Source: Lethocerus indicus
Taxonomy: Eukaryota > Arthropoda > Insecta > Hemiptera > Belostomatidae
Direction of reading: 5' to 3'
Length of the DNA: 64,000 nt
Assembly (NCBI GenBank): GCA_019843655.1
Contig: JACDQD010000001.1
Location: forward strand, 43,985,159 to 44,049,158
Part shown: positions 38,933 through 59,768 of the stretch, in pieces
How the letters are laid out: each line of letters starts with the position of its first letter
How positions within the stretch are numbered: the stretch's first letter is position 1
Notes under the pieces: generated by a model
What the model saw: only the letters and a program-made list of their open reading frames with translations
What the model was told of the DNA's origin: nothing
Database searches by the model: none
Program-made: the position numbers and the translations under genes

Positions 38933-38978
<46 letters not shown>
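38933..38978. repeat. (TA)n microsatellite
   Basis: About 22 TA units in otherwise non-coding DNA. Confidence 0.95.
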
Positions 38979-38979
<1 letters not shown>

Positions 38980-41339
38980 CGGGAAACTAACTGACAATAC
39001 TGAACCCCAGGTCTTAATTTACACTCTTAAAACTGGACTCGGGATCACTGCACTCTAACGCGACACTGCAATCTTCCAGCAGTTCCAGAATTCGACGATA
39101 ATTGAATCCCGGCATGTATGATTACGATCTCGTAAAAAATAGCTCCGGTAGTATTCGGTTTAGTATACTTTCTTCAGTAGCTACTTTTAAATGAATGAGT
39201 GGATTGCAATGAACTTCAGGGTATCGGTCAGACTCCCGTTTATTATTGAAGGGCGAACAATGGCTTTCATTAAAACTAATTAATTTCTGGTAGGATCGCG
39301 TAATATTGTGAGAAGAACCTCTGCCATGGGAAGCAGACAACACCCGAGAGGGCCCCAGAAGGAAAGAGGAAAAACCCTCCCGGTGGATCTCGCTCAGGTG
39401 GTTTCAAAACACTGGAAACATCCCAGAATAGCAGGGGTTGCCCAGTGCACAGAATCATGCGATTCTACCAGAAATTAGTGATACTTCAAGTTCTGGTTAA
39501 TGGCTTTCATTGTTATAAGGGACAGACTTCAGTAAAAAAAATAAGGCCTCCTTAAGAAGGGCGCATATCTGTAGTTGGGAATAGTAGAGGATTGTTGAGC
39601 GGGGGGCTATGTAGAGGGTTAACCTATATGTTGACTACGGGGTCTGTTTGAACAGCTGTTTCACAGTCGATTCGAGATAGCGTCGTCGATATCGTCAGTC
39701 GTACCATGCCCGAAAACCGAGTTGGGGCCCAGCGCACAAAAATCATCTGCTAGATCATTATGTATTTGACTCGGTGAAGGTGTAAAGGGAATGCCTGGAA
39801 AATCGTGCGGCGTCACAGGGGGGCGGAATGCTACTGATGATGGTGAGACCCCTGAAACGGATTAGCTTCGGAGGTTGATGACCGAAAAACTCTTTATTTT
39901 GGGGTTATCCTCAATATCATCTTGGGACAAACATTTTCAGTGCGGGAATGGAAAATTCCCTCTCGGGGGTGGGAGAACTCAGTCTTGCAAAGTCTTGAGC
40001 GCTACCTCGTGTTCATTATACGTTCCTGCCCGGAAGATAACATTTTCCGTGTTTTCGAAATCGTACGAAATTTAGTTCTCACAAACCGAATTAGTGCCTG
40101 CCCGAAAAAAAAACGGTAGAGAAATTCTCCTAAAGGGGGTTGGCTGTGCCCCCGTTGTTCTCTCTAGGTGAGGTCGACTCTTACATTTCTCCTTGAATGT
40201 ACTCTCTTTGTACATTCAAACAGGCCACACCCACGCCATTCCTATTTACATATACGTTTGAACATCCAAAAATATGAAATTCAACGAATCGCAATCTGTC
40301 CATCTCACAGCCGCGCGCCATATTTTCACTGTTCACGTAGTGATACTTTAGCCCGGATAATCCGAATAGTCGTCGGTCCCAATTAGCTCCGATTCACTGG
40401 GTATTCGAAAACATTTAACAAAGAAAGCCCTAGATTAATCCCCGAGTTTGAAAATTTCCGACGTGTCATCCCCTCGAAATGATAATTCGGGAAATTCGAG
40501 GTTGAAAGCGAAAAAGAGAAACGAATGGTAGTGGGTGGGGGAATTTGAACTTTTCAATGGCCCGATTCAAAACGATCGTCGTGGCCTTTCATCGGGGAGT
40601 TTTTTTAACGATTTATTTTTTATTTTTATTTCCTTTTTATATTTTTATTCAATGTCCAAACGGAAAAGGTAGCCAATTAGAAGGCGATACATTAGCGGGC
40701 GCGATGTAAACAAACAAACGAGAAAAGAGGGAATATTAAAAAGAACCCCTCGAGCGGAGGGACTGCTTCGATTTTTGAACTACATCAATTCCGATCCGGG
40801 TTCGTAATTAAAACATAATTGAGCATAGGTCCAATAAAGGTTTTATCATCAGCCGTGCCTATAAGAGATCCTCATTTCATTATTTCCTACTTAATACATT
40901 AATTATGGTCCAAAAATAATTATTTTATTCAGTTGAAATGTGTAATTGAACAATAATTCGAATCACTATCGCACTAATTTCGGAACTCTCCATTAATTAC
41001 TCCGTTTCCCTGAACCTACACTCATTAGATCTGGGGATCTCTCGTGTTGTATTCGGGAATGGTCGTTTTATAAGTGTACCGAATTTTACTCCAATTACAA
41101 ATTTACAGATTATAAGCTCTCGAATACTCACTAGAAATATTTTATTATTACTTTTCAACCTTCTCGTTTCTATTCATAAAAAAGCTTGATTGGCCCTAAG
41201 TCAATCCGACTGGGGCTTCTTACGCTGTTTTTAATGAGTCAGTTACACTCATCATTAATAACAGTGTAAGAATTCAGAACAGTAATTGATAACCGTGTAG
41301 TGAGTGTTCATCTTACTATACTATTATAGACTCTTATGT

Positions 41340-41342
<3 letters not shown>
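38979..41342. other. non-coding stretch
   Basis: No supported exon. Includes the hammerhead-like core at 39825-39866 and a short perfect hairpin (TTGAATGTAC/GTACATTCAA, loop of 7) at 40193-40219. Confidence 0.4.
39825..39866 (+). ncRNA. hammerhead-like core, solitary copy
   Basis: Outside the foldback elements, this copy keeps the canonical CTGATGA, the GCTA/TAGC stem I and GAAAC, preceded by GGAAT as in other solitary copies. The stem II half (GGTGAGACCCC) pairs only partly and ACCGGT has decayed to ACGGAT, so it is probably a relic. Confidence 0.4.

Positions 41343-41385
<43 letters not shown>
41343..41385. repeat. (TA)n microsatellite
   Basis: About 21 TA units. Confidence 0.95.
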
Positions 41386-41389
<4 letters not shown>

Positions 41390-42253
41390 GCGCCAATAAT
41401 TTAAGTTTTTTCTGGCCCACTGGTTTTCTTAAGGATTGAAGTAGCTTCGGGATTATATAAGGTCTATAATGAAATTATTCTGGTCGAATATACTCTTTAA
41501 TACGAACCTTTCCAACTTTTTCTATGAGTCACTTGAAAGGCAGAGACACAGCTTCCGTTGGCTACCAATAAACGATAATAAAACAGCCGACAATGGGCCC
41601 AGTCCCTCGGCCGGCTGGGAACCGCCTTCTGAGGTCCAAAATGATCGTTTGGATCTACGCCCCCGTCTATTCCTAAAGCGGTAGCGGAGAGTAGTCCAAC
41701 GATTTCAGATTTCAGATTGAGTTATTTTCAGAAATAAATATTAAGAACTTTAGGCAGGTACCCGTGCAAGCGGGACGCTTCATCAGCAACATTTTAATGC
41801 CGGATGCAATTGGCGGAGGCGGGATACCGAAATCGGTCAAGTGATTGGGGACGGAAAATCGGAACAGTGATAATATGTAGCTATAATAATAATTATACTA
41901 TATAATATTACCTATACAAGAATCACAGTTCTATATCGTAGTTTGGTTTTATAGCAGAAGCACACGTTCTGCGATTTCCATTTTTTTATGATCGGAAGAG
42001 GAGTGTTAGAGTACAACATTTCGAAATAAAATAAATTTTAAAGTTATCATCCAATTGTAGTGGGCGCATGGAAAATAATAGTTTCAAAACAATGCCGAAG
42101 TGGGTATTGTATACAAAGTACCCCATTTTTTGTCGTGCTTAAAACGGTAGCGTTATATTATGCAAATGGAACCGACTCTACGCAGAAAGATATGAATACT
42201 AATTATTGTACTGGAGTTTACGAGCTTCTGTCGTGATAAATTGAAATTAGAGA

Positions 42254-42312
42254 TTGAAAATTCGATCCGCCACCGGGATTCGAACCCGAGCGCCGCTCAG
42301 ACCACACACGAA
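42254..42312 (-). repeat. possible tRNA-derived SINE fragment
   Basis: On the minus strand GTGGTCTGAGCGGCGCTC is followed by GGGTTCGAATCCCGGTGG, the 3' half of a tRNA-like body with a perfect B-box. The A-box half is missing or divergent, so it is not a functional tRNA gene. Confidence 0.35.
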
Positions 42313-42414
42313 TTCAGTCGCGTATAAAGAGAAATATTTTATTTTTCGTCTAATGTACATAAGATATCGTATACGATATACAAATTTCGGTCGATACATG
42401 CGTGTTCTTTCTAA

Positions 42415-42530
42415 ATTTATGTACACGAGGATTAAGTCTAAATTTACTCGTATTGTTCACAATGTTGTTAAGGTAATCAGGAAAGTTACAATAATAGAAA
42501 CCCGAGAACGTAAATTACACTGATTCCAAT
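42415..42530. repeat. dispersed repeat, copy B
   Basis: Partner of 30825-30935; same orientation and order of conserved blocks around ATTGTTCACAATGTTGTTA. Confidence 0.7.
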
Positions 42531-43943
42531 CACTCGCGCAAACACATTTCCACTGCTCGTTGTACGCTACTTCATTATTCACTACACTGGGTATAAAAAG
42601 GCCAATAGGCCGGAATACATACACTTAACAAAACTTGTTTATAGCGTTGTATCGTTGTAATATTGTATTTATAGTAATACAAATTATTTGTATCTTGTAT
42701 CTTGTACACTGGGTATCGGTGCACTGTACAATTGAGGCACTGGTCTTATACAGTCCTAAATTATACAGCAATTACTAATTTTTAGTAACCTTGACGCAAT
42801 TCATAGCCTTACGCTCCTCATTTCCATCTCTCGGCAAGTGGAAGTCTCGTAGATTATTTAAGTAAAAAAAAAGGGTAACTGAAAGGGAATTTCGATATCT
42901 CCGGCGGTTGCGAACGAATTTTCATTCGGTCACTACTTTGAACACCCACGATGTCCAAATTTTATTTTATATTTCGGTTGATGTTCTATCGAGCGAACAG
43001 CTTTAGTTTTTAGCGCGCATTACAGAATACACGAAAGCAAATCATTCGCGATCGGAAATCATTCACGATCGGAAATCGGAAGGCAGAGGAAGGGCCGGAA
43101 ATTAGGGATGGGACCTGGTCCATCCAACCTTGAGTCGCCTTTTTTTCTTTAGGCGATCCCGAATACCGCGGGTTTCGCTTCGAAAAATCCCCGATCGCGA
43201 AAAATCCTGTAATGGAAAATGAGTAACTTAACATTCCACGATCCTACTGCCGCAAACTCGACAACGTACAGGCGTAAGTAATTCCCTCTATTACTGACGG
43301 AATGCTACTGACGATGGCGAGACACCAAAACCGATAAGTTATCCTTTCGATTTCGAAAACCCGAGGATGATCTTCCCTTTCTACTCGACGTTCCGTTACT
43401 AAACGGTTTTCAGCTGCCAGCAATTTTCAGTATATCGGCTGTATCCGCGCTGTCATCGCTCTACTGCTGCGTTAATAATCGGCGCCTCAAACATTTAAGT
43501 ATTTTCATCATTCTAACCCGATCCTCCACTCCTCAATTCGGTGATAACACACCGGCAAGGCGGTTTCGGCGCCTCTCCAGCTTTTTGTTACATCGCTTCG
43601 AACAGTCCGAACCGAAGGGAAACAAAAAAGCAACTATATCCGGGAATCCGTGTTTACTTCTCTAATACCAATTTACAAAAGATATCGAGAAACAAGCGAG
43701 CTTCCGGACGGTAAATAAGAGACATAAGCTTATCGACCGATCGAAAAATAAAACGGCCCTTCCGAAACCCCAACAAAGATCAAAGAAATGTTTTCATAAT
43801 TTCAAGCATTTTTTTAAGAAAACACGCCGCCACACATTTCAGCCCAAAAACTCTACTATGATTATTAAAATTCATTTCGGTATTTTGTCCTTAGCACCTA
43901 CTGTTATAAGGTATTCCGAATACAATTCAAAATTGCCGGTACA

Positions 43944-44250
<307 letters not shown>

Positions 44251-44306
44251 TGAGTGAGTGAGTGGGAGTGGACTCCCCACCTTTTGGCGTCCTCTAACTT
44301 TACCGC

Positions 44307-44340
44307 TCAGTCGGAGCTCGGAGCGTACACTATTGGGATC
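44307..44340 (+). promoter_or_regulatory. Inr + DPE core promoter
   Basis: TCAGTC at 44307-44312 matches the arthropod initiator TCAKTY exactly. Taking its A (44309) as +1, GGATC at +28 to +32 (44336-44340) matches the downstream promoter element RGWYV at the required spacing. A start codon follows at +36. There is no TATA at -30, as expected for an Inr/DPE promoter. Confidence 0.6.
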
Positions 44341-44343
44341 TCG

Positions 44344-44407
44344 ATGTCCCGCTGCCGAGCCCTAGGCGCCGCACTAGCCGCCTTACTCCTCGCCTTCTCC
44401 CTACCGG
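44344..44407 (+). CDS. signal-peptide first coding exon of a secreted or membrane protein
   Basis: From ATG at 44344 the frame encodes 21 codons plus one base and stops at a strong donor GTGAGT (44408). The peptide starts MSRCRALG and continues with an Ala/Leu hydrophobic core (AALAALLLAF) and SLP: a positively charged n-region and h-region typical of a secretory signal. The 35-base leader begins at a perfect initiator. The rest of the gene must lie in later exons; I found none to the right in the window, so the first intron is probably more than 19 kb, or the exons were missed. Identity unknown. Confidence 0.6.
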
Positions 44408-46090
44408 GTGAGTACCCAAAGTCGAGTAAAATTCTGATTCGTCGACCCCATCCCGCTCCGCAAATAAACCGAGGACTGTCGAAATAATATTAACACGATA
44501 TAAAATTCCCTTCCAGGTATACATTAATTCACTATTGTCGAACAATATTCGGTTATAATGTTTTAATCGGAATAGGTTCTGACAAGGGGAAATCATTTAG
44601 AGACTTTACGCCTTCTGTGTGTCCACTGTCGATTCGGTCGTCGGTAAATTAGTGAGGCGAGAAGCCGTAACCGGTCCGGCCTTCTGGGCGGTTGATTAAA
44701 AGCTAATTATTTCAGTGTACGTTTCGCAGCCGGTCCGCAATCCTGTAAGTTCGCGGTTCCTGAAATTAGGTTGGAAATGTTTTTCTGAAAAGGCGGTCCC
44801 CGAAACCGAAAATATGAAGATTAAAAACACCTGTATTTTTATTGAAAAATAAGGAGTGCCGAAAGGAGCGTTTTTTCTGGGTCAAAAAAAGGACGACAGT
44901 ACAGAACCGGGCGCACTACAGCGAACCCCCCTCCATCCTTATAAATGCTGTAGTTACCGCCGCTCGTTTATTTGGTTCAAAGCCAGGACCGAATAAGCGA
45001 TTCGCGCCGAAGCCGAAAGTGAAAAATCTAGAACGTCCGGATGTATCTCGTCGGCGCGTTCGAAAAAACCGGAAAGTTTTGGCTTCTTCCGGAGGCAAAG
45101 AGGCGGTGGGGAGGGGCGTGTGGGGGGTGTTAAGCCGGTATTTCCGGACTGCTACGGTGGCAATATTTTCGGTAATACCGCCGTCCGGAATTTGGCCACC
45201 TCTATAACGGCGCCCAGATTTAATATGATGATGACCGCGCCGTTGATTCGAGAATGCCGGTTTTATCCTTTTTTCCCCCTTCGCTAATAATCCCACAGAA
45301 AGTCGGGCTTGTATCAGCGATTTTTTTCCGGGAACCGAATGTGTGTTTTTTTAATTGAGTCGAGGAATTAATCGAAGTTTTAAAAATAAAGCGGTTGGGT
45401 CCGGTTGTACAATTTGCATGAAGAACTGCTGGTTCAGAATCTGGTCGCGGAAATTGAGAGTCCGATCCTGCGAGGCCAGTTGGTAAAATATCCTTTCTCT
45501 TCCTTCTCGGATCCCTGTCAAGAATTACCTATTTCTACTACAATTCTACGATAATTAGTTAATCGTAAGCAACATTACGCGTTTAATTATCATTCCAAAC
45601 TGGATGATGCTACGTCCAGTTTTGTTTAATTATAAAAACTATTAAACTGCTGGTGTCTTGATACTTAATGAATAAAAAATCCCGGGGAATTATTTTATTT
45701 ATTTTGAAAATGCCCGTTATATATGTAATGAGTTATTCGGGTTTCCGTTCCTTTAGTTAACTGCTATTAGGTTGGGCGGCGAAATGTATTTATCGTTTAT
45801 TTTCTAATATTCCGACCCCGGAATATTTTTTTCAGGAAAATAGAAATTAGGTCGCCGGCCGAAGGTTCCCAATATCGACGGCCCGTATCCATTACGGTAA
45901 CCCAGGATGTTAACTACCGTAACGGTACCTCGGTTAATTCTTTGTATACGATAAGATCTGGCGAAAGGTAGAACAGAATTTTCGAAACGTGGTTCCAGTC
46001 GGCTGTACAGTTTTTCTTTTCCGAGTCACCGGCCCACTGGGGTTTGAGAATGTTGTCATAGCTGCAGTATAATTTATTATATAAATTATA

Positions 46091-46121
46091 TAAAAACTAA
46101 CGGAATGACGGTTAGTTTTTA
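46091..46121. repeat. short perfect hairpin
   Basis: TAAAAACTAAC and GTTAGTTTTTA form 11-bp perfect arms around a 9-base loop. Too short for a miRNA precursor; possibly a transposon-end relic. Confidence 0.5.
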
Positions 46122-49100
46122 GTTCGGGTACCTCACTGGCCAGATTGGCATGAGTTTTGCTCTCATACTGCCTACCGTCCCAACTAATTTATTTCCCCTT
46201 CATCGTGGGCTGAATCTTGCCCGGAGAATCTTCGTCGGGGCACTTTTCCTCATCTCCAAGCGAAACACTTTACCCCTGAAAAATAAAAATTAAAAAAATT
46301 GTCGAAGAGTTGAATTAAAGGGCAGCTATAGATTAAAGCTCACCAAAACTTTGTTTGCGGCATCGGTAGCAAATGCGTCAAATGGTAATCTAACAGCACA
46401 TACGTAATAATAGGTGAATATATAAATAATCTTATATATATATATATATATGTATGTATATAATTATTTATAACAGACATAACCTCAGACACGCCGACAC
46501 TAGATTGGGTCATGAAATTCCGCTACAGCCGTACTGGAAATTACTACTGACAACGGTGGAAGAGGAATGTCCTAAGGAGGGGGGAGATTGTGATATTCTG
46601 ACGATCAAACCGACTTTTATTTGATCCGGTCGGTTGTATGTTCTAAAGTAAATTGAATTCACCGTAGTAACTAATTAATAAGCTCCGCGAATGTGAATAC
46701 ACCCGGTACCAAATAGCACTGAAATGGGCAGCACGAGTTCTGACTGCACGGCCCTCATAGATCTCTCACTGCACGCTATCCTTTCATATTCTTATCGCAT
46801 GACTATTGTACCGATAATTCGATTCTAAGGAAAACTGCCCCCGGAGAAAGCAGATTGGATGTGGCCTTTCTGTGTTTCGCTTGGTGCCCAAAATTCGGCG
46901 TAAATATTGACACAAATGGCGTGAGAAAAATCGTAATGTGGCCTACTTTCATCGGCGATTTTTCGATAACTCGGTGTAGTTTATGTATTATTTTGTTTTC
47001 ATAATATACCCGAAGAGGAATTTTATTAATTTGGTTGTTGAAATCAAGAACGGTCGGAACATATAGCAGGAAACAATATAAAAATTCTTAAACACAAAAA
47101 TTTCATTCTTCACGCGGTTTTTTTGAAACCTTCACTCAAATTCGTTGGACATATTTATAGAAAAGTAACTTTCGCTATCATCGGCTTGTGCGCTCATACG
47201 GCTGTACCTTTTATCGTTTATAGTCAGTGTCCAGTTACTAAGACTAACATTAGCGGGGGAGAATTCAAATTTTCGATCGAAGGATTATTCGGTCGGCCAC
47301 CGGTCGCATGCCGGACTTCCATCAGTTCGGAATTCCCTTTCAATTACTCCTTATCCACAACCCGCTCACATTACGTACGGACATTTGCCTTATACCTGCA
47401 CTTTTGTTTGGAAACAGTTGTTCGGTAACCAAAATCTCCGAACCGGCTTGTAACGAGGACCTGCTGCAATTTCTGCTCGATTTCCAACCTCATTTGTTTG
47501 ATATTATGATGAGTATAAGACTCGAAGAAGTGAAAGTTAAAGTATTCGATAAAATTTATGAGCCTAAATTTTTACTACACCTAACTACCTAATTAACTGT
47601 AACAGTGGTAACGTAATTACTTTTATATCATAACCTCATAAATAGATACTTGATTTAGAACGAGACTATTTTTTAAGTACTTCGAAATCGGGTTTAAATT
47701 AATTTAGCAGAGTTAAATTCAGAACGGTAACAAATGCGTGTAAAATGGGGCTGAGGCCGACGGTATCTGGCAGGCTTTTGAGTTCTAGACGGTGTTTGTT
47801 TATTCGGTACTGTTAATGGCCGTACGCCGTACTAGCCGGCGGTAGTAATAACGGCCGGCTCTTCGAGACGGTTACGCAACTCTGCTAGAGCGGTCCTCTC
47901 ACCGGTGGCGGACACCTCGTCGCATTCCTCTCCCTGCCTTCTCTACACTCACACTCGCTCTCACTCACGCTCCCTAACTCATTCTCCACAAATACGTCCA
48001 GTATTGATTTGGCCGGTGGGTATCTACTTGTCTATCGAACTTACCTCCCGCCCCTCTTCGCTTTTCCCCATTGTCAGTCGCATTCTTTTAGCAATAAAGC
48101 CCCTTCCGTACTTGCGGTTGCCGGGGATGCGATGACAGTCAATCATTTCTTTTATCTCGACCAAGACCTTTTACTCGGCTTCCCGACGAGTAATATAAGG
48201 CAATTCAAATATATAACTCTCATAATAAATACAATATGGTTACTGTACTTACTTTGATAGTATTAATTGCTCGAATGAAAATCAATATTCCAACGAGTGC
48301 ACTCCAGTTAATTGAACCCTATTGGTGACAGATTCAAATTTTGCAATTGTGGAAAAATTCATTATCGAGATAAGATATGCGATTGTCATTTTCCAGAAAA
48401 CTAAATATTACTTTTGTTAAGAATATATAAAGAATGTATATAAACTAAGTTTAAATGTATCACTCAGGCCTTCGGTTTAAGGAAATAATAATTACTCGCA
48501 CTACTTGTATCGGATGCATTTGGGCTACTTTCCGTCCCAGCCGATTCCGTCCCTAATATTAAAAAAAAATGTAAATAAATTCCCAGAGAAGTTGAAAGGT
48601 CCGAAATATTGAAGAGCGATTTAGTAAAATAAATCGCGTATTCTAAGCATTGGTTATTTTTAGAATGACATTTCAGTTTAATAAAATAGAGTCAGGAAAT
48701 TATAGTCTGAAATAAATAATGTTTTTAATGTAAATGAGGTTCTTAAAGAAGTATTTTCCTTTTTTACTTCCAATCCTTATTCTATTTCTTTTGCAATCAT
48801 TTTGTTTTTAAGGAAAACTTATAAGTTGCATTCACATTTCAATGAAAATCTCATTTAACCCTCTGTATAAACCATATAAGTATGTCAACATCTGACAAAA
48901 TTATTTTGAACAAGAAAAAAATATTATTATCGAGCCTTACAAAAATAAGAAAATGATCTAAATTTTAGTTTAGATTTTTACCAGTGTAATTACCTCAAAT
49001 TCCTCGATATTCCGTGTACTTTTTTCAGGAAAAGTGTACTTTTTATTTATCCTTAAAGGGAAAAGTAAATACAAATACTAGGAATGAGGGTAGAAGGTTC

Positions 49101-52100
49101 TAGCGCCGGATTTCCTCGTTTCTGTCTCGGTCCAACAAGAGGAGGATCCCACAGAAGAGTCCCCGACCTCTTCAAACAACCGTCGGACTGATAAAAAAAC
49201 ACGGTATGTTCACAGATACGCGATTCCCAATGAAATCGTTGGAAAGAAAAATGATTGGGGCCGGTGTACTTATTATCGGTATAGGATGATTGATGCGAAA
49301 AGCCCAAACGCATTCGGGCTCAAGACCGAATGGGTGAAGTGAACACAAACTTGATGTATGAACCTGAATTCGAATTATATGGCCGATTAACGACCTCCAA
49401 ATCATTTTTAGATTAGTTACTCGTGGATCTTTTCCACTTCATGCACATTATATTGCATACACTGGCCGGTATACGAATCAACTCGCGGTGTTATTTACTT
49501 GGAATACATATTATACGGTATTTCTTAAAATTGTGTAAAAAAAGGTAGAAATAGTTCCGTCCCTATTTCCGGGGTATCGAAGAATGAGTGGCCCGGAGCT
49601 CTTTGATTGGCCCCGATGATAGAATGTTGAAATGAAGTTTAGAACGATTCCAATTTCATTCGAACGTAATCAATCGGCGGCTTAAAATTAGCCGGAAACA
49701 AAAGGCGGAATATCCGATATTACTACCTGAGCCGGGATATTCCCCGAATGACAGTGAAGGATTCGATATGCGCGTTTAATTTAACTCAAGTGCTTCGGGT
49801 ATGTCAACTTTAACGATTTGTCATCGAATTAAATTTTGTGATCCGAATGTTTTACAATCAGGGTTTTTACGCTTATTTCGAATATAGGATGTACATTTTT
49901 ACGATACACCTACGCCACCCCGGGGTTTTCTCCGATTAAAGAAATGAAATATCAAGAAATAATGAGCTGTGGAATAATGGAGTCGCGGTTCGAAAAAAAG
50001 AGCTCCGTGGGCCGAGCTATTTGCATGGCTAATCGAACGGTTCGCGATCCTCTAATTTATCTCATTAGGTTCGTGGCTATGAATTTTAGCCGATGGTGTA
50101 TCAGAAAAACCCGACGATTCCCAGCAAAGACATTCTACGTTTTGGTAATTCAACTTAAATCCAGACACGTAACTGGACGTGATTCGACTGCCGGGTACGA
50201 GATACTATTGGGAAAAAGAATTCAGAATTAAAAATGTCCACTCCGCGCGATAAACACGAAAGACGGAATTTTCCGCCGAGAGGCCCCCGGGAAAACAAAC
50301 AGTGCAGACCTTTTATTACTGACCATTTATTAATGCGTTATGCGTTCACGTATTATTACGCGTTTCCGCTAACAATAAGTCGAGTACTACGTATTTTTGG
50401 AGAGTTATGATTTGTATCTTACTCTTGTCGATTACCCTGGCGTGTAATATCTAAGCATTGAAATTTCATTAAGAAGTAATCAATAGTTTTGGAGTTGTAT
50501 GGGTTTAATTGTATGCGTCTACCCTTCCCCAAAAAAACAGCCGGCCCCTAGGGCTAGTAAAATTTAAAGGACACAGGCCCGAGTGTTAAATCAATACTAA
50601 ATTTCTAATGCGAAGCGTTGCTCGTTAGCTAAAGACAAATATTTTATGTTCATCGGCCTATACGATTGGTTTTCATAGCCGACACTCCTTATTGGAATTC
50701 GGAAAAAATAGAATAAATACGAAATAAAAATAAAATACCAACCCTCGGACAATAAAAATGTGTTCGGGAGACGCCCACTCACCCGGATGATGTCGAAATA
50801 TGGGTTATATCTTAATTAAATTCCGCGGGAGCAAACCCCGTGGGAATGGCGGACGGGGAGAAAAAAACCTTTATGGCGACATCTTAAATACACGAGACAT
50901 TCCGGCCACGTTCCCTCGGGGATTTCCGGCGCGGGCGAAATTCTTTTTTTTCGATGAGCGAAAACCCGAAGTGAATCGAACGATGGAATTCTTTCCGTCA
51001 CAAATTCTTGAATCTTTGCGTCGTATCGATTTATTAATCATTGACCAGTTGTAAGTTGAAGCGGGATTCATTCACCGCTAGGATTCGAGCACCGGCAGGG
51101 AGTTGTGTTCTAAAAAGTTTGCACCTTCTAATGAACGCAGTGAATGCGTGTTACAAAAGAGCCCTTTCCATACATAACCTATTCTGGTTTCCGTAATTAC
51201 GTATTGTGGTTTTTTCCATATTACACTAGCCGACGGGTACTTCTTAGTCCAACAGAGTATTTCGAAAATGAAAACCTAATTTCAGCGTACGCACCGGCAT
51301 TATCAGTCGAGTAGTGCTCATGATAACCTGTCGTTTACAACCCGGAAATGGACTTCCTAAAGGGATATTTCCGTTTTTCCGAAAACGGGGTCTTGGATAA
51401 TTCGAACGCCCGCGCGTCAAGTTTCGACGGTGCGTCAATTCCGAAACTATCAAAAGAGCTGGTGTTTTTTGGCCGCATTTCCGATTAGGTTTGATGGTGA
51501 GAGAGGCGCTGGCGTTGGGGGGATGGGGGGGTTGATAAAAGTGAAATTGAGCGGTGGAATGCGGCTCCCCGATATTAATATTAAAGCCGGTCGCCGACAC
51601 GAACACCAGTCCAAAGCGCGCTCAAATTCCCCGATTCCTGATTCTGCAATGTACAATTGGGCCCCCAAATTGTGAAAAAGTTAACGCAATTCTTTATTCC
51701 TTAAACGGAAATTCAAAACGAATCCGAGCGAATATGTCGTTTCTATCTGGCGATGTGGAAAACGTTGCACGTATCAAAAGTCGATAGTGTTTTGATCACA
51801 CTCCGGATGTTTTTGTGTTATTTTAATAGGACTAACACAATTTGTATAATGTGCCGATAGTACGCCAAAATTTGATTCGGCACGAACGAGTACTGTAGCC
51901 GTCCCCGTAGGAGCCTTTCGAGGCTCTGCGCTCCCCAAGATGTTTAGATTCGGGGCTTAAATTTAAATAATAATGAACGATCGGACAGCGGTGCGACGGG
52001 TTGAAACGATCCTTAAAACGATTTTGCGGTAAAATCGAGCGATATTTCCTGGCTTCGACCGGTGGCCGGGTGGGGGGATAAGGCCCTTAACGAACTCTAT

Positions 52101-52295
52101 CCGTCCGCTGTCGGTTTAAAATCTTTGCCTCGAGAGTGAAGCCCGGTTGGTACTTACTGGCAAATAAAGGGGTTTAACGGAATGGAAATTTTACAAGTCG
52201 CAAATGCATTTATTTTTTACTAACCCGTGTTTGCACTCGAAGTTACAAAATTTGATATAATGCTGGAAATAGGATTACCTTCTAGACTTTTTTTT

Positions 52296-52405
52296 ACATT
52301 TTTATTTTAAGTCGCGACTACTATTTTTAAAATTATATTTAGTAACAGTGCGGTTTGATAACACAAATTTACTTTTGTCGGAGAATGCACCCAACGATGG
52401 TACTC
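52296..52405. repeat. dispersed repeat, copy B of the second family
   Basis: Partner of 33132-33238, same orientation, differing by scattered substitutions. Confidence 0.8.
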
Positions 52406-53159
52406 CCGTTTCAGCCCTTACTAGATAGTGAGAAAACCACGTGGCCATTTCCTCTAAGTCGGCGTTCGGGATTTTCAGGAAGGTGATGCGAGGAGAGCTG
52501 TCGAATTTAAGGATTGGAACGATGGGATAGTTTTGAATTCGAACGATTTATGTCGGGACGCTGCTAATTATTTAAGTCGGAACGTATCTTGCGGTTAGAA
52601 ACATTAGTTAGGGCGTTAATGATTTTACGAAGGATAATGGATTGCAATGATTGAAAACTGTAGTTAGAGGGCCGTCGGTGGATCCTCGGAACGCATATAA
52701 AAATGATGATAATAATCGAAGCTTGGTTTTACCGACTAAACAGATCGTGAACCCCCCGGGGTGATAACGCGCGGTGTACCTGGCTTCTGGCCAGAGATCG
52801 AACGGGTGACAAAACAGTTGTAATATTTAAAAATAACATGAGGTCGGCGACAGTGAATCCGATTATGTGAGCCCCAACAACGAATTTAGCCAGATCAAAT
52901 CAGCGACAGTAAATCAGTTGGCCTCAGCCAACTACTACTGATCCTACTAACGATGGCGAACCGATGAAACCCGTCTTGTACATGATTGATGGAAAAGTTA
53001 CGTAAAATTGTTATTCCAAAAAAATACTTCAGACATTTTAGTATGATTGTGTTGGGACAAAGATGGATCAAAATATTTTCACCCGAGAGATAATTTCATA
53101 AAAAAATGTTCTTTTTTTATTCTGTGATATTTAAAACAAATAACCTCTTGAGTTTAAAA

Positions 53160-59768
<6,609 letters not shown>

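Larger units (their letters stand above)
41386..43943. other. non-coding stretch
   Basis: No supported exon. Holds the second copy of a dispersed repeat (42415-42530), a minus-strand tRNA-like B-box at 42275-42287 with GGTCTGAGCGGCGCTC just 5' of it, and a hammerhead-like core with CTGACGA at 43299-43338. Confidence 0.4.

Noticed and set aside
42254..42312. Functional tRNA gene
   Set aside because: Only the T-arm half is recognisable; no acceptor stem or A-box half pairs with it.
44842..45296. Overlapping 121- and 126-codon frames on opposite strands
   Set aside because: Basic, low-complexity composition in GC-rich DNA; no splice sites or motif support.
46091..46121. miRNA precursor hairpin
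   Set aside because: Arms of 11 bp and a 9-base loop are too short.
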